Assembly: GCA_016708785.1 (NCBI GenBank)
Contig: JADJFC010000002.1
Coordinates: 124,001-188,000, forward strand
DNA length: 64,000 nucleotides
Direction: 5' to 3'
Source: Bacteroidota bacterium
GTDB taxonomy: Bacteria > Bacteroidota > Bacteroidia > AKYH767-A > 2013-40CM-41-45
Under the pieces are notes generated by a model. That model was given only the letters and a program-made list of their open reading frames with translations, was not told where the DNA came from and ran no database searches. Of this stretch, positions 46,288-55,277 are shown piece after piece (position 1 is the stretch's first letter; each line of letters starts with the position of its first letter). Both the position numbers and the translations under genes were made by a program.

Positions 46288-46398
46288 TTATGAAAGAATT
46301 CTGGTTGTCAATAGAAGATAGACAATAAATACAAACAATACGGCACCGCCCCAGTATTTTATAGAATGCTTTCGGTAATGTTCTTTCAGTTTTGACAT
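46288..46398 (-). CDS. Possible 36-residue membrane miniprotein
   Basis: ATG 46398 to TAA 46288, 36 codons: a basic N-terminus (MSKLKEHYRKHSIKYW) followed by one hydrophobic helix (GGAVLFVFIVYLLLTTRIL), a positive-inside layout. It starts 24 bp after the stop codon of the aromatic-rich protein on the same strand, so they would be cotranscribed. No homologue is recognised. Composition and spacing favour a real gene, but the size leaves doubt. Confidence 0.45.
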   Translation of the reverse strand: MSKLKEHYRKHSIKYWGGAVLFVFIVYLLLTTRILS

Positions 46399-46422
46399 GA
46401 TTTTTCACTGTTTATTATTAGT

Positions 46423-47900
46423 TCACTTTCCTGGCTCCTGAGTTGGAATACTCTTTGGTGGTGCACTTTTTAATGGAGGTGTTGATGGAGCCGGTTGTTT
46501 TTTTCCAGGTTTTGGGGTACTAGGAGTTGGCTTAGGGTCTTTCTGTACAGGTTGAGGTTGTTTTATTTCAGTGCCCGATTTGATGGGTTCCTTAGATTTA
46601 ATCTCAGGTGACTTTATATCTTTTGTTTCCGGGTTTTTCAAATGTGGATATTGGTTCTGATTGTTTCGTATGTATTCTTCGTGTGTAACTTTTCTGGCAG
46701 GATTGGTTTTAAGATAATTCTCACGATCAACTCCTGATTTTCCAAATTCGCGAAGTCTGTTTATACGTTCAGATAAATTCGTTTTAAAATCAGTGGGCAA
46801 GGTTTTTTCATTTGCTCTCATCCAGTTATTTACTTCAGCAGAATTTCTTGAAATGGTCCCACGAGGTCCATAGTAATATTGGTTAATATATGTATTCGTA
46901 AGGTGTGGATAGTGGTGGATGTGGTCATGATTATGAAAATGCCAGTTCACAAAATAATAGGATGGTGGACCAAGCCAAATAATGGAATTGTTCCAATAAT
47001 AGAAGCCAGAGTGATACCAATAAGGATATGGATACCAGATTGGAGATTCATACCAAAAGGGATAACCACTCCAATAAGCATATGGTATATAAACATATTT
47101 CACTACTTCCTCCGGGTTAACGTTGCCGCATTCTTTTTCTGAGTATCCGTTGTCACGGGCAAATTCTTTAGAACTTTCTTTCATCTCCGAAGAAATTGCC
47201 GGGTCACTTTCCATTTCTTTTTTCCATGCTTCTTTTTCCTTTGTGTTTTGTTCTGCAGCCATTACTCCCCATTTATCCATTTCATTTTCCAGGAATTCAG
47301 GTTTAGTTTTATAAATGCTGCCCAAATGTATTGCCATATGGATATTATTGTTCAGCAACGTAAGCACTTCAGGTGTTTTCATTATTTCTTGAAAGGCAGT
47401 TTGTAAATCAGTTGGATAAGTCTTCACAAGATTCTTGAAACTTGTTTCGAAGTCTTTACTGATCTTATCTATTGACATGATCATGCCGTAGTGACTAACC
47501 GAATAATCTAAAGAATAGCCGCGAATTTCTTCAGGGTATTTCTTTAGTACATTCTCGATTTGTTTTTTGTCGCCTTTTGTTACTGCCAATTCATCTAAAA
47601 GACCGGGATATCTTGTCATGTTCCAAATATTTTCCTGATCGGCTTGTGAAAATTTCGAAATTTCTTTTCTGAAATTTTCCTGCGACTTTCCTGAATGTCT
47701 TTTAATTTTACCATTCCCTCCGATTGCGTACAAATTTTGAAAATATTGGTCCGTGTATTTTTAGGATACAAAGAGATTGAAGTAATATCTACGCTATCCT
47801 GTTCGACTAATTTCGACCATTCCTCATCGTGAGACTGTGCTTTGATATTCAAAACGAACATCATTCCAAATACGACCAATAAACTAATTACTTTTTTCAT
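46423..47900 (-). pseudogene. Secreted aromatic- and proline-rich protein, frameshifted
   Basis: Two overlapping frames make one gene. The first (from 47900) has a signal peptide (MKKVISLLVVFGMMFVLNIKAQ) and reads to SLYPKNT; the second continues with QYFQNLYAIGGNGKIKRHSG. The switch lies between about 47745 and 47762. The middle is helical and charged. Residues about 230-310 are strikingly rich in Tyr, Trp, Pro and His (YVYIPYAYWSGYPFWYE, FHNHDHIHHYPH). The C-terminal 70 residues are Pro/Lys-rich and probably unstructured. No catalytic motif. The aromatic segment recalls DUF3300-like proteins, which I cannot confirm. Confidence 0.7.
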
Positions 47901-48209
47901 ATTTATTCTATTATTTATTATCAGTACGAAGGTATAAAAAATAAACCTGTTTAGGAATCTCTGCCATTGTATGTTATTGATAGAGGACGAATGGTGCCAT
48001 GAGTAGAGAATTTTCAGACTTTCAAGTCTAATACATCGACCTATTTTCTTTTTTCATTGTTTTATAGGAGAAATGTCAGTAACAACTTAAGATATATATC
48101 ATCCGGAGCTATGTAGGGAATGAATACTTTTGGGTAATATTCAGTACTTTTGGAGAAGAATCGATATCTTAAAGAAAGTCGGTGATTTTCACTTAATTCT
48201 TGTGTTTAG
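47901..48209. other. Gene-free stretch with repeated promoter-like TACTTTTGG
   Basis: Between divergent genes. TACTTTTGG occurs at 48125-48133 and 48145-48153, 20 bp apart on the plus strand; both fit TAnnTTTG (TACTTTTG) and may serve the cbpA-like gene at 48210. Nothing else is recognised. Confidence 0.5.
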
Positions 48210-49138
48210 ATGGACTATAAAGATTATTACAAAATACTTGGCATTTCAAAAAGTGCAACTCAGGATGAGGTAAAAAGGCATTCCGAAAATTGGCAATAAA
48301 ATATCACCCTGATAAGAATTCCGGTGATAGGAAAGCTGAAGAGAAATTCAAAGAGATAAATGAAGCTAATGAGGTTTTAAGTGATGTTGAAAAACGCAAG
48401 AAGTACGATGAACTAGGTGAAAATTGGAACTCTTATCAGCAACATGGAGGTGAAGGCAATTTTGATTGGAGCAAATGGTCTTCCCAGGGTCAGCAAAGAC
48501 AAAGCCGAAATCAAAACGAGGATTATTTTGGCAGTGGAGGAAATTTCTCGGACTTTTTTGAATCTATTTTTGGAGGTAGAGGTGGTGACGGCCGTGGGCC
48601 GGGACAACGGTCAGTTAGACCAATGAAAGGCCAGGATTTACAAGCTGAAATGGAACTGACGCTTGAAGATTCTTACGATGGAGTAACAAAGCAAATTGTC
48701 CTCAATGGTCAGAAAATAAATATGAACTTAAAACCGGGAATCTATGATGGAATGGTTTTAAGAATGAAAGGTAAAGGAGGACCGGGAAAAAACGGCGGAG
48801 AACCGGGCGATCTTCACATTACATTTAAACTGACAAAGCATTTGCAATACGATGTAAAGGGAAATGATCTTTATTTCGAAGAACCACTTGAACTTTACAC
48901 GGCTGTGCTTGGTGGAAAACTTGAAATAAAAATCTTTAATAAGACTTTAAAGATTCCTATTCCTGCCGGTACAGATAGCGGAAAAACTTTTCGCCTGAAT
49001 GGACTTGGTATGCCTTTTTATGGAAAGACTGATGTCCGTGGCGATGCTTATGTGAAAATGAAGGTCGTTGTTCCGAAAAATTTAAGTGAGGAAGAAAAAG
49101 AGTTATTTGAAAAATTGTCCACTTTTAATAAAACATAA
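48210..49138 (+). pseudogene. cbpA: CbpA-type DnaJ co-chaperone, frameshifted in the J domain
   Basis: ATG 48210 gives MDYKDYYKILGISKSATQDEVK, then the A5 run at 48272-48276 shifts the frame. With A6 it reads KKAFRKLAIKYHPDKN, the J-domain HPD, and joins the long downstream frame. A Gly/Phe-rich linker (FGSGGNFSDFFESIFGG) and two DnaJ C-terminal beta domains follow (LEDSYDGVTKQIVLNG, GKGGPGKNGGEPGDLHI). There is no zinc finger, so it is CbpA-like. The co-chaperone delivers clients to DnaK. The trxA-like gene begins 5 bp later in the same operon. Confidence 0.88.
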
Positions 49139-49143
49139 TTACT

Positions 49144-49440
49144 ATGGCAAAGTTTAATGAGATAATTAATTCGCAAACGCCAACACTTGTTGATTTTTCA
49201 GCAGAGTGGTGCGGGCCATGTAAAATGATGGCACCCATTTTGGAAAACCTATCTAAGAAAATCGGCGACAAGGCAAGGATCCTCAAAGTTGATATTGATA
49301 AGAATCCTGCTGTAGCAAGTCATTATCAAATTCAAAGTGTTCCAACACTTTTATTATTTGTCGGCGGTGAGATCAAATGGCGACAGTCAGGAGTCGTAAA
49401 TGAACAACAACTTGCTAATGTAATTGGTCAGTTTTCTTGA
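49144..49440 (+). CDS. trxA: Thioredoxin
   Basis: 98 residues, compact single-domain thioredoxin with active site WCGPC (Cys23 and Cys26), the buried Asp-side LVDFSAEW, cis-Pro in VPTLLLFVGGE and conserved VDIDKNPAVASHYQIQSVPT. No signal peptide, so cytosolic. It reduces protein disulfides with electrons from thioredoxin reductase. Spacing of 5 bp shows an operon with the cbpA-like chaperone gene. Confidence 0.95.
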   Translation: MAKFNEIINSQTPTLVDFSAEWCGPCKMMAPILENLSKKIGDKARILKVDIDKNPAVASHYQIQSVPTLLLFVGGEIKWRQSGVVNEQQLANVIGQFS

Positions 49441-49442
49441 TT

Positions 49443-49476
49443 AGTAATTGGTAATTAGTAAGTGGTGAGTAGCAAA
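49443..49476. repeat. AGTAATTGG/AGTAAGTGG short intergenic repeat
   Basis: TAGTAATTGGTAATTAGTAA followed by GTGGTGAGTAG, directly after trxA. The same words occur, partly inverted, in the secDF-tatA gap at 21.63-21.70 kb. Confidence 0.5.
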
Positions 49477-49584
49477 GCGGTTTTTCATTTGATATTACTT
49501 TCAGTGATTAAACTTTGAGTAATTATAAGAAGAAAGACTTAGACTTTGAACTTTGAAAAATAAAAGAATAATCAGCTAAAAAAT

Positions 49585-50853
49585 ATGCTTCAATATACTT
49601 CTGCGGAATCCGCAATTAAACTAATACAAAGCAATGAGCGGGTTTTTATCCATGGCGGCGCAGCAACTCCACGATTATTTGTTGAAGCATTGACCAATAG
49701 ACATAGCGAATTGCGTAATGTTGAGATCGTTCATATACATACCGAAGGCGAAGCTACATATGCTAAGCCTGAATATAAGGATTCGTTTTTTGTCAACAGT
49801 TTTTTTATTGGTGGTAATTTGCGGTCTTATGTGGATAGCGTCAACGTGCAATATGTCCCTGTTTTTCTAAGTGAGATTCCTGCATTATTCAGGAAAGGTG
49901 TCATGCCTCTTGATACAGCACTTATCCAGGTTTCTATGCCAGATCAACATGGATTTTGTTCACTCGGACCGTCAGTTGATATTGCAAAAGCAGCCACGGA
50001 TGTTGCGAAAAAAATAATCGCCCTGGTCAATCCGAATATGCCCAGATCACATGGCGATGGTCAGATTCATGTCAGTCATTTTTCAGCAGTTACTTATTGT
50101 GAAGAACCAATTTACGAATTGCTTCAATCTGATGCCACTGATATTGAATTGGCCATCGGAAAAAATATTGCAGGTATTATTGAAAATGGGGCGACGTTGC
50201 AAATGGGTATTGGTGGTATTCCAAATGCAGTTTTGAAATGTCTCGGAAATCATAAAGATCTGGGGATTCATACTGAAATGTTTTCAGATGGAATTTTACC
50301 ATTAGTAGAAAAGGGAATTATCAATGGTAGAATGAAAAAGCGACATCCTGGAAAAATTGTTAGTGCTTTTGCTATGGGAACCAGAAAGCTGTATGATTTT
50401 ATCAACGATAATCCAATGGTAGCTATGCTGGATGTTGCTTATGTAAATGACACTGCTGTCATTAGAAAAAATGATAAGATGACAGCAATTAACAGTGCTG
50501 TTGAAATTGATCTGAGTGGTCAGGTTTGTTCTGATTCTATTGGAAGTCGCATCATAAGTGGCGTTGGTGGTCAGATGGATTTTATTCGCGGGGCTTCACT
50601 GAGTAAAGGTGGCAAGCCTATCATTGCCATTGCATCTGCAACTGCAAAAGGTGTTTCGAAAATTGTACCTATCCTTAAACCCGGTGCCGGTGTAGTTACT
50701 ACTCGTGCCCATGTACATTTTGTGGTTACTGAATTTGGCGTGGCTGACCTGTATGGTAAGAATATAGCGCAACGAGCAAAGTCTCTTATTTCAATTGCAC
50801 ACCCCGATCATCGTGAAGAGCTGGAGCGAAATGCTCATGAGTTTTATGGCTGA
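49585..50853 (+). CDS. Acetyl-CoA hydrolase/CoA-transferase family protein
   Basis: 422 residues, two Rossmann-like CoA-transferase domains. The N-terminal half begins RVFIHGGAATPRLFVEAL. The catalytic Glu is Glu231 (GIHTEMFSDGI), which forms the glutamyl-CoA thioester. The GxGG loop (GVGGQMDFIRGA) and TRAHVHFVVTEFGVADLYGKN are typical. Length and motifs are close to 4-hydroxybutyrate CoA-transferase (AbfT-like) and acetate CoA-transferases; the acceptor acid cannot be told from sequence. It could recycle acetyl-CoA or succinyl-CoA. It is monocistronic as far as visible. Confidence 0.9.
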   Translation: MLQYTSAESAIKLIQSNERVFIHGGAATPRLFVEALTNRHSELRNVEIVHIHTEGEATYAKPEYKDSFFVNSFFIGGNLRSYVDSVNVQYVPVFLSEIPALFRKGVMPLDTALIQVSMPDQHGFCSLGPSVDIAKAATDVAKKIIALVNPNMPRSHGDGQIHVSHFSAVTYCEEPIYELLQSDATDIELAIGKNIAGIIENGATLQMGIGGIPNAVLKCLGNHKDLGIHTEMFSDGILPLVEKGIINGRMKKRHPGKIVSAFAMGTRKLYDFINDNPMVAMLDVAYVNDTAVIRKNDKMTAINSAVEIDLSGQVCSDSIGSRIISGVGGQMDFIRGASLSKGGKPIIAIASATAKGVSKIVPILKPGAGVVTTRAHVHFVVTEFGVADLYGKNIAQRAKSLISIAHPDHREELERNAHEFYG

Positions 50854-50991
50854 TACTGCTATTTCATAGCGGAATTGAGCAAATTGATGGTTTTTTCCGT
50901 ACTTTTGTTGTTCAATTATTTCTGATGCGAGTCATGCAGAGGTTTGATTTATTTCATTCCTTGTTGTATGCAACAAGATTAAGTTTGATTA

Positions 50992-51825
50992 ATGAATAAT
51001 TCACCAAATATTGAGCCTGATAAGGAAGTGCCGGAATTGAAAGAAGGTTTTTTCGACTTGCTTCCAAAAGGACTTATTGAATTTCTGAATGAAGCAGGAG
51101 AGATCGCAAGATTTGCCGGTAAGTTTTTCAAACAAGTTTTGCGACCGCCATATGAATTTAAAGAAGTTTTAAAGCAGGCTTTCGAAATCGGTTATCGGTC
51201 ACTTTCTCTGGTTTCAATTACTTCATTTATTATTGGTCTTGTCCTTACGCTTCAGTCAAGACCTACTCTTGTTGAATTTGGTGCAGAAGCCTGGTTACCA
51301 TCAATGGTTGGAATAAGTATCATCAGAGAACTTGGCCCGGTTGTGATCGCTCTGATCTGTGCCGGAAAGATCGGTTCCAGTATTGGTGCCGAACTTGGTT
51401 CAATGAAAGTAACAGAGCAGATTGATGCAATGGAAGTAAGCGGTACAAATCCATTCAAGTACATAGTCGTTACCCGGATACTGAGTACGACATTGACGAT
51501 TCCTATCCTCATCATTATTGGTGATGCTGTTGCTTTGTATGGTTCTTATCTCGCAGTGAATATCCGAGGATCAGTGAGTTTTACACTCTTCTTTAAACAA
51601 GTTTTTGATAGTCTTGAATTCAGCGATGTTGTTCCTGCTTTTATCAAGACTTTCTTTTTTGGTTTTGCAATAGGTTTGATTGGTTGTTATAAAGGATACA
51701 ATTCAAAAAAAGGGACAGAAGGTGTTGGCAGATCTGCAAATTCTGCTGTCGTCATTGGTTCTCTGCTTGTATTCATTATTGATTTGATCGCTGTACAGAT
51801 CACTGAATTCTTTGGTTTCTTATGA
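50992..51825 (+). CDS. mlaE: MlaE-type ABC transporter permease
   Basis: 277 residues with about five membrane spans and the MlaE family motif (LGPVVIALICAGKIGSSIGAELGSMKVTEQIDAMEVSGTNPFKYIV). The N-terminal amphipathic region (residues 10-50) is usual. The ATPase gene follows with an ATGA overlap and the MCE subunit comes next, so this is the core MlaEFD-like complex for retrograde or anterograde phospholipid movement between the membranes. mlaB and mlaC homologues are not seen nearby, as is common in Bacteroidota. Confidence 0.94.
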   Translation: MNNSPNIEPDKEVPELKEGFFDLLPKGLIEFLNEAGEIARFAGKFFKQVLRPPYEFKEVLKQAFEIGYRSLSLVSITSFIIGLVLTLQSRPTLVEFGAEAWLPSMVGISIIRELGPVVIALICAGKIGSSIGAELGSMKVTEQIDAMEVSGTNPFKYIVVTRILSTTLTIPILIIIGDAVALYGSYLAVNIRGSVSFTLFFKQVFDSLEFSDVVPAFIKTFFFGFAIGLIGCYKGYNSKKGTEGVGRSANSAVVIGSLLVFIIDLIAVQITEFFGFL

Positions 51826-52598
51826 TATTCAGATCTGCAGATATGAAAAATGGACCAGCCGTAGAATACGGCGAACCGGTAATTGAAATTGCAGGGGTTT
51901 ACAAATCATTTGGGAACAATCATGTTCTGAAAGATTTCAATCTCACTATCAATCGTGGAGAAAATGTTGTCGTACTTGGCAAATCAGGATGTGGAAAATC
52001 AGTGTTGATCAAATGTATCATTGGACTACTTTCTTATGATGCCGGTTCTATAAAGGTGTTCGGTAACGAAATTTCGCAACTCCCTATTGCTGAACTTGAT
52101 GAATTACGTGCCAGAATTGGTTTTGTATTTCAAAGTAGCGCACTGTATGATAGCATGACTGTAAGGGAAAACCTTGAATTTCCTTTAAGAAGACATGGTA
52201 AACATAAAAGCAAATCTGAAGTACAAGGACTTGTAGAAGAAACATTAAAAGACGTGGGCTTATTGGATGCAATAAATTTAATGCCTTCGGAACTTTCAGG
52301 TGGAATGAGAAAGCGAATTGGTCTTGCCCGTTCATTGATACTGCATCCTGAGATCATGCTCTATGATGAACCCACCACCGGCCTTGATCCGATAACCTCC
52401 GGTGAAATAATAAATCTAATGTTAAACGTTCAGAAAAAATACAATACAACTTCGATCACGATTTCACACGATATGCATTGCGCAAAAATTACCGGAAATC
52501 GTCTCGCAATTATTGTGAATGGAACCAATTACTCTGACGGGACATTCGAAGAACTTAGCATAATTGATGATCCACAAACACATCCATTTTTTGAATAA
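51822..52598 (+). CDS. mlaF: MlaF-type ABC transporter ATPase
   Basis: 258 residues. Walker A is VVLGKSGCGKSVLIK, Q-loop FVFQSSALYDSMTV, signature LSGGMRKRIGLARSL, Walker B IMLYDEPTTGLDP and the His switch TISHDMHC. Its ATG overlaps the mlaE stop (ATGA), a translational-coupling sign. A start at Met8 (51843) is possible. It powers lipid transport through MlaE and the MCE hexamer. Confidence 0.95.
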   Translation: MIFRSADMKNGPAVEYGEPVIEIAGVYKSFGNNHVLKDFNLTINRGENVVVLGKSGCGKSVLIKCIIGLLSYDAGSIKVFGNEISQLPIAELDELRARIGFVFQSSALYDSMTVRENLEFPLRRHGKHKSKSEVQGLVEETLKDVGLLDAINLMPSELSGGMRKRIGLARSLILHPEIMLYDEPTTGLDPITSGEIINLMLNVQKKYNTTSITISHDMHCAKITGNRLAIIVNGTNYSDGTFEELSIIDDPQTHPFFE

Positions 52599-52610
52599 CT
52601 TTGACAAACA

Positions 52611-53576
52611 ATGAATAAAGAAATATCACGTAATGTCCGTTTAGGTGCTTTCGTAATTGCAGGAGCACTATTATTAATTATCGGATTATATTCTATTGGG
52701 AAAAGCAAAAATATGTTTGGAAAAACCTTTTCGCTTTCATGTGAATTCACTGATGTAAGTGGCCTTTCAGTCGGAAATAATGTTCGATATTCGGGAATTG
52801 ATGTTGGAATCGTCGATGAAATAGAATTTACAAATGATTCTTCCATTAAAGTTGTAATGGAGATCGATGAAAAGTTTATAAAATTTATCAGAAGTAATTC
52901 AATTGCAGCTATAGGAACCGATGGACTAATGGGAAATAAGTTGGTTAACATTACTCCCGGAACGTTTGATGCTCCTTTGGTTGAAGACAATAGTAAAATC
53001 CTTTCCATGAAAATTGTGAATACAGAAGAAATGCTGCGAACGCTTGATATGACGAACAGAAATATTTTAGTAATTACCGGAAATCTTAAAGAGATCACAG
53101 ATAATATCAATAGAAGCCGTGGAACTTTGTATACTGTACTGATGGATACATCGCTGGCACGTAGCGTTGAACATACACTTGTCAATATTCAGTATGTAAG
53201 TGATAATCTTGTTGAGACGTCTCAGCAATTAACCGATATTACAAAGGAAGCGGGTTCAGGCAAAGGGGTGTTAGGGACGATGCTGAATGATACGACGATG
53301 TCTAATGAACTTCGAAATGCAATTTCAAATGTTAAAGAAGGTAGCGAGAAGTTTTCCAAAATGTCTGCGGATATGTCTGAGATCGTTGATCAGATAAATT
53401 CAGGAAAAGGAATTGTAAACGGTCTCATCAAAGATACTGCTATGGCAAATGATCTAAAGGTTAGCCTTTCAAATATTGAATCAGCTTCAAAGAAATTAGA
53501 TGAGGATCTGGAAGCTGTACAACACAGCATTTTCTTTCGGTCTTATTTCAGAAAAACAAAAAATCAGCCGAAGTAA
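52611..53576 (+). CDS. mlaD: MCE family (MlaD-like) lipid-transport protein
   Basis: 321 residues: an N-terminal membrane anchor (residues 11-28), a MCE domain (SLSCEFTDVSGLSVGNNVRYSGIDVGIVDEIEF, residues about 40-120), then a long helical region with repeated short segments (ITKEAGSGKGVLGTMLNDTT and INSGKGIVNGLIKDTAM) that probably forms a periplasmic needle or coiled coil. It is longer than E. coli MlaD (about 180) because of this tail, as is usual for Bacteroidota MCE proteins. It is third in the mlaEFD operon, 12 bp after mlaF. Confidence 0.93.
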   Translation: MNKEISRNVRLGAFVIAGALLLIIGLYSIGKSKNMFGKTFSLSCEFTDVSGLSVGNNVRYSGIDVGIVDEIEFTNDSSIKVVMEIDEKFIKFIRSNSIAAIGTDGLMGNKLVNITPGTFDAPLVEDNSKILSMKIVNTEEMLRTLDMTNRNILVITGNLKEITDNINRSRGTLYTVLMDTSLARSVEHTLVNIQYVSDNLVETSQQLTDITKEAGSGKGVLGTMLNDTTMSNELRNAISNVKEGSEKFSKMSADMSEIVDQINSGKGIVNGLIKDTAMANDLKVSLSNIESASKKLDEDLEAVQHSIFFRSYFRKTKNQPK

Positions 53577-53596
53577 AATTAATCAATTGATATTTA

Positions 53597-55141
53597 TTAA
53601 TTGTTCTGGAGTGCTTGATGCATTTTGTTATCTATCTGATAGATGTCCGGATAAAAATTAACATTGTTTGTATCTGCTTCAATTGAATAATATCGGATAT
53701 GAATTGGTATTTCCGGATAAATGGCAACTTTAATTCTTGATTTTATCTCCATGTACCTGTTTAGCGAATCAGTGTTGAAATTATACGTTGATGTTTCGCA
53801 TAGTAATTGAGCAAAATTTTTCGCTTTGTCGAGACGAATACAGCCATGACTTAACCAACGATTCTCCTTACTGAAAAGAGTGCGCGAATTAGTGTCGTGG
53901 AGATAGATTGCATATGGATTGGAAAACATGAATTTCAAAACACCTAATGTGTTTTCTGTGCCATCCCTTTGCCTTAAACGGAAAGGAAAATATTTTTCTG
54001 AATATCGTTTCCAGTTAATGGTGGAAGGGTCAACAAGATTGTTTCTGCGGTCAAGTACTTCAAAGTTTTCAGATGTAAGGTAAGTTGTATCTTTTTTCAA
54101 CTTCGGAAGTATCTCCTTTGTGGCAATAGTGTATGGGACATTCCAATACGGATAAATGAAAAAGTGACTAATTTTAGAATTAAAATTGGATGGGGTAGGT
54201 GTTCCCGGTTTACCGGTGATCACTTTCGAATATAATAACATTGAATCATTGCTATAGAATTTAAAAGTATTGGATGGTATATTTATTAAGATGTGTTTTG
54301 ATTCACTTTGAATTGATTCCCATCTCCATCTTTCTATATTGGCATTTAATTGGTTTATTCTCTTTTTTAATGAGTCAATGGTATAGTAAATTTCGTTTAA
54401 AGTATCATTGAAATTCCTATCATTAATTGTAAATTTCGTTTCCTGTATTTCTTTTGAAATATTGCCAGCCTTTATTTCTCCAATTCTTTCAAGAAATATA
54501 TTCAAGGTAATTCTAAGTCGCGAATATTGTTCATGTTTCGGTTCTTGCGATTGAAGCGATTGTAATATTAGGTTTGATTTCATTGCCATTTCAAGTAAAT
54601 TAACAACTGTAGAGTCTTCAGAAGTTGCTTTCCATGTTTTTTGGAAGGTAAGTTGATCTTGTAAACCTTTCTTAAGATGGACACTTAGTTTAAAATATGC
54701 TGCAGTGAGTAAAATGTTGACTTCATAAATTCTTGTTATGTTGATACTGGAATCTGACTTATTATAGAAACTACTGATTTTTTGTAAAATGCTTTCTAAA
54801 TAGTAGTCGCTTGTAACTAAACCATACAGCTCAGCATTATTAATGAACTTTAAAAGTGAATCTGCAGTGTTTGAAAGCGTTGTCCGATTCGTCCATACCG
54901 GTTGAAAATTGTTTTTAGTGAAAAAACCTGAGATCCAGGATCCTGTTACCAATGTATCTGAATCTATTATCAACAAACTGTCCTCCTTGAATTGATCTAT
55001 TTGATTCCTTATGATTTGACTTACTTCTTCATTAACATTTTCGGTTTTTTCCGCTTTAATTTCCGGTGCTTTTTCATGGGATCGTTTGCAAGACGAGAAC
55101 ATTAAACCACAAATAATTAAAAATGCAGCGATAAATTTCAT
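53597..55141 (-). CDS. L,D-transpeptidase (YcbB/LdtD-like lipoprotein)
   Basis: 514 residues. The signal peptide ends in a lipobox (LMFSSC, Cys18), so it is a lipoprotein. An N-terminal helical scaffold domain (residues about 60-260) precedes the YkuD catalytic domain, with the motif HGCIR (Cys434; preceded by RWLSHG) and KVITGKPGTPTPSNF. The family makes 3-3 cross-links in peptidoglycan or links proteins to it. Catalytic Cys and His are intact. It is convergent with mlaD and divergent from the serine-hydrolase-like gene. Confidence 0.93.
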   Translation of the reverse strand: MKFIAAFLIICGLMFSSCKRSHEKAPEIKAEKTENVNEEVSQIIRNQIDQFKEDSLLIIDSDTLVTGSWISGFFTKNNFQPVWTNRTTLSNTADSLLKFINNAELYGLVTSDYYLESILQKISSFYNKSDSSINITRIYEVNILLTAAYFKLSVHLKKGLQDQLTFQKTWKATSEDSTVVNLLEMAMKSNLILQSLQSQEPKHEQYSRLRITLNIFLERIGEIKAGNISKEIQETKFTINDRNFNDTLNEIYYTIDSLKKRINQLNANIERWRWESIQSESKHILINIPSNTFKFYSNDSMLLYSKVITGKPGTPTPSNFNSKISHFFIYPYWNVPYTIATKEILPKLKKDTTYLTSENFEVLDRRNNLVDPSTINWKRYSEKYFPFRLRQRDGTENTLGVLKFMFSNPYAIYLHDTNSRTLFSKENRWLSHGCIRLDKAKNFAQLLCETSTYNFNTDSLNRYMEIKSRIKVAIYPEIPIHIRYYSIEADTNNVNFYPDIYQIDNKMHQALQNN

Positions 55142-55277
55142 AAATCGTAAATTTCACTTAGAATTCACAAGTAAATTAATAAAAAAAGTGTTTGTTATGA
55201 ATAGAATCATTAGTTACTTTGATTGAAGTCATATTTTTGTTACTTTTATTAATTGATCTTTAGGCAAATATATAAAA

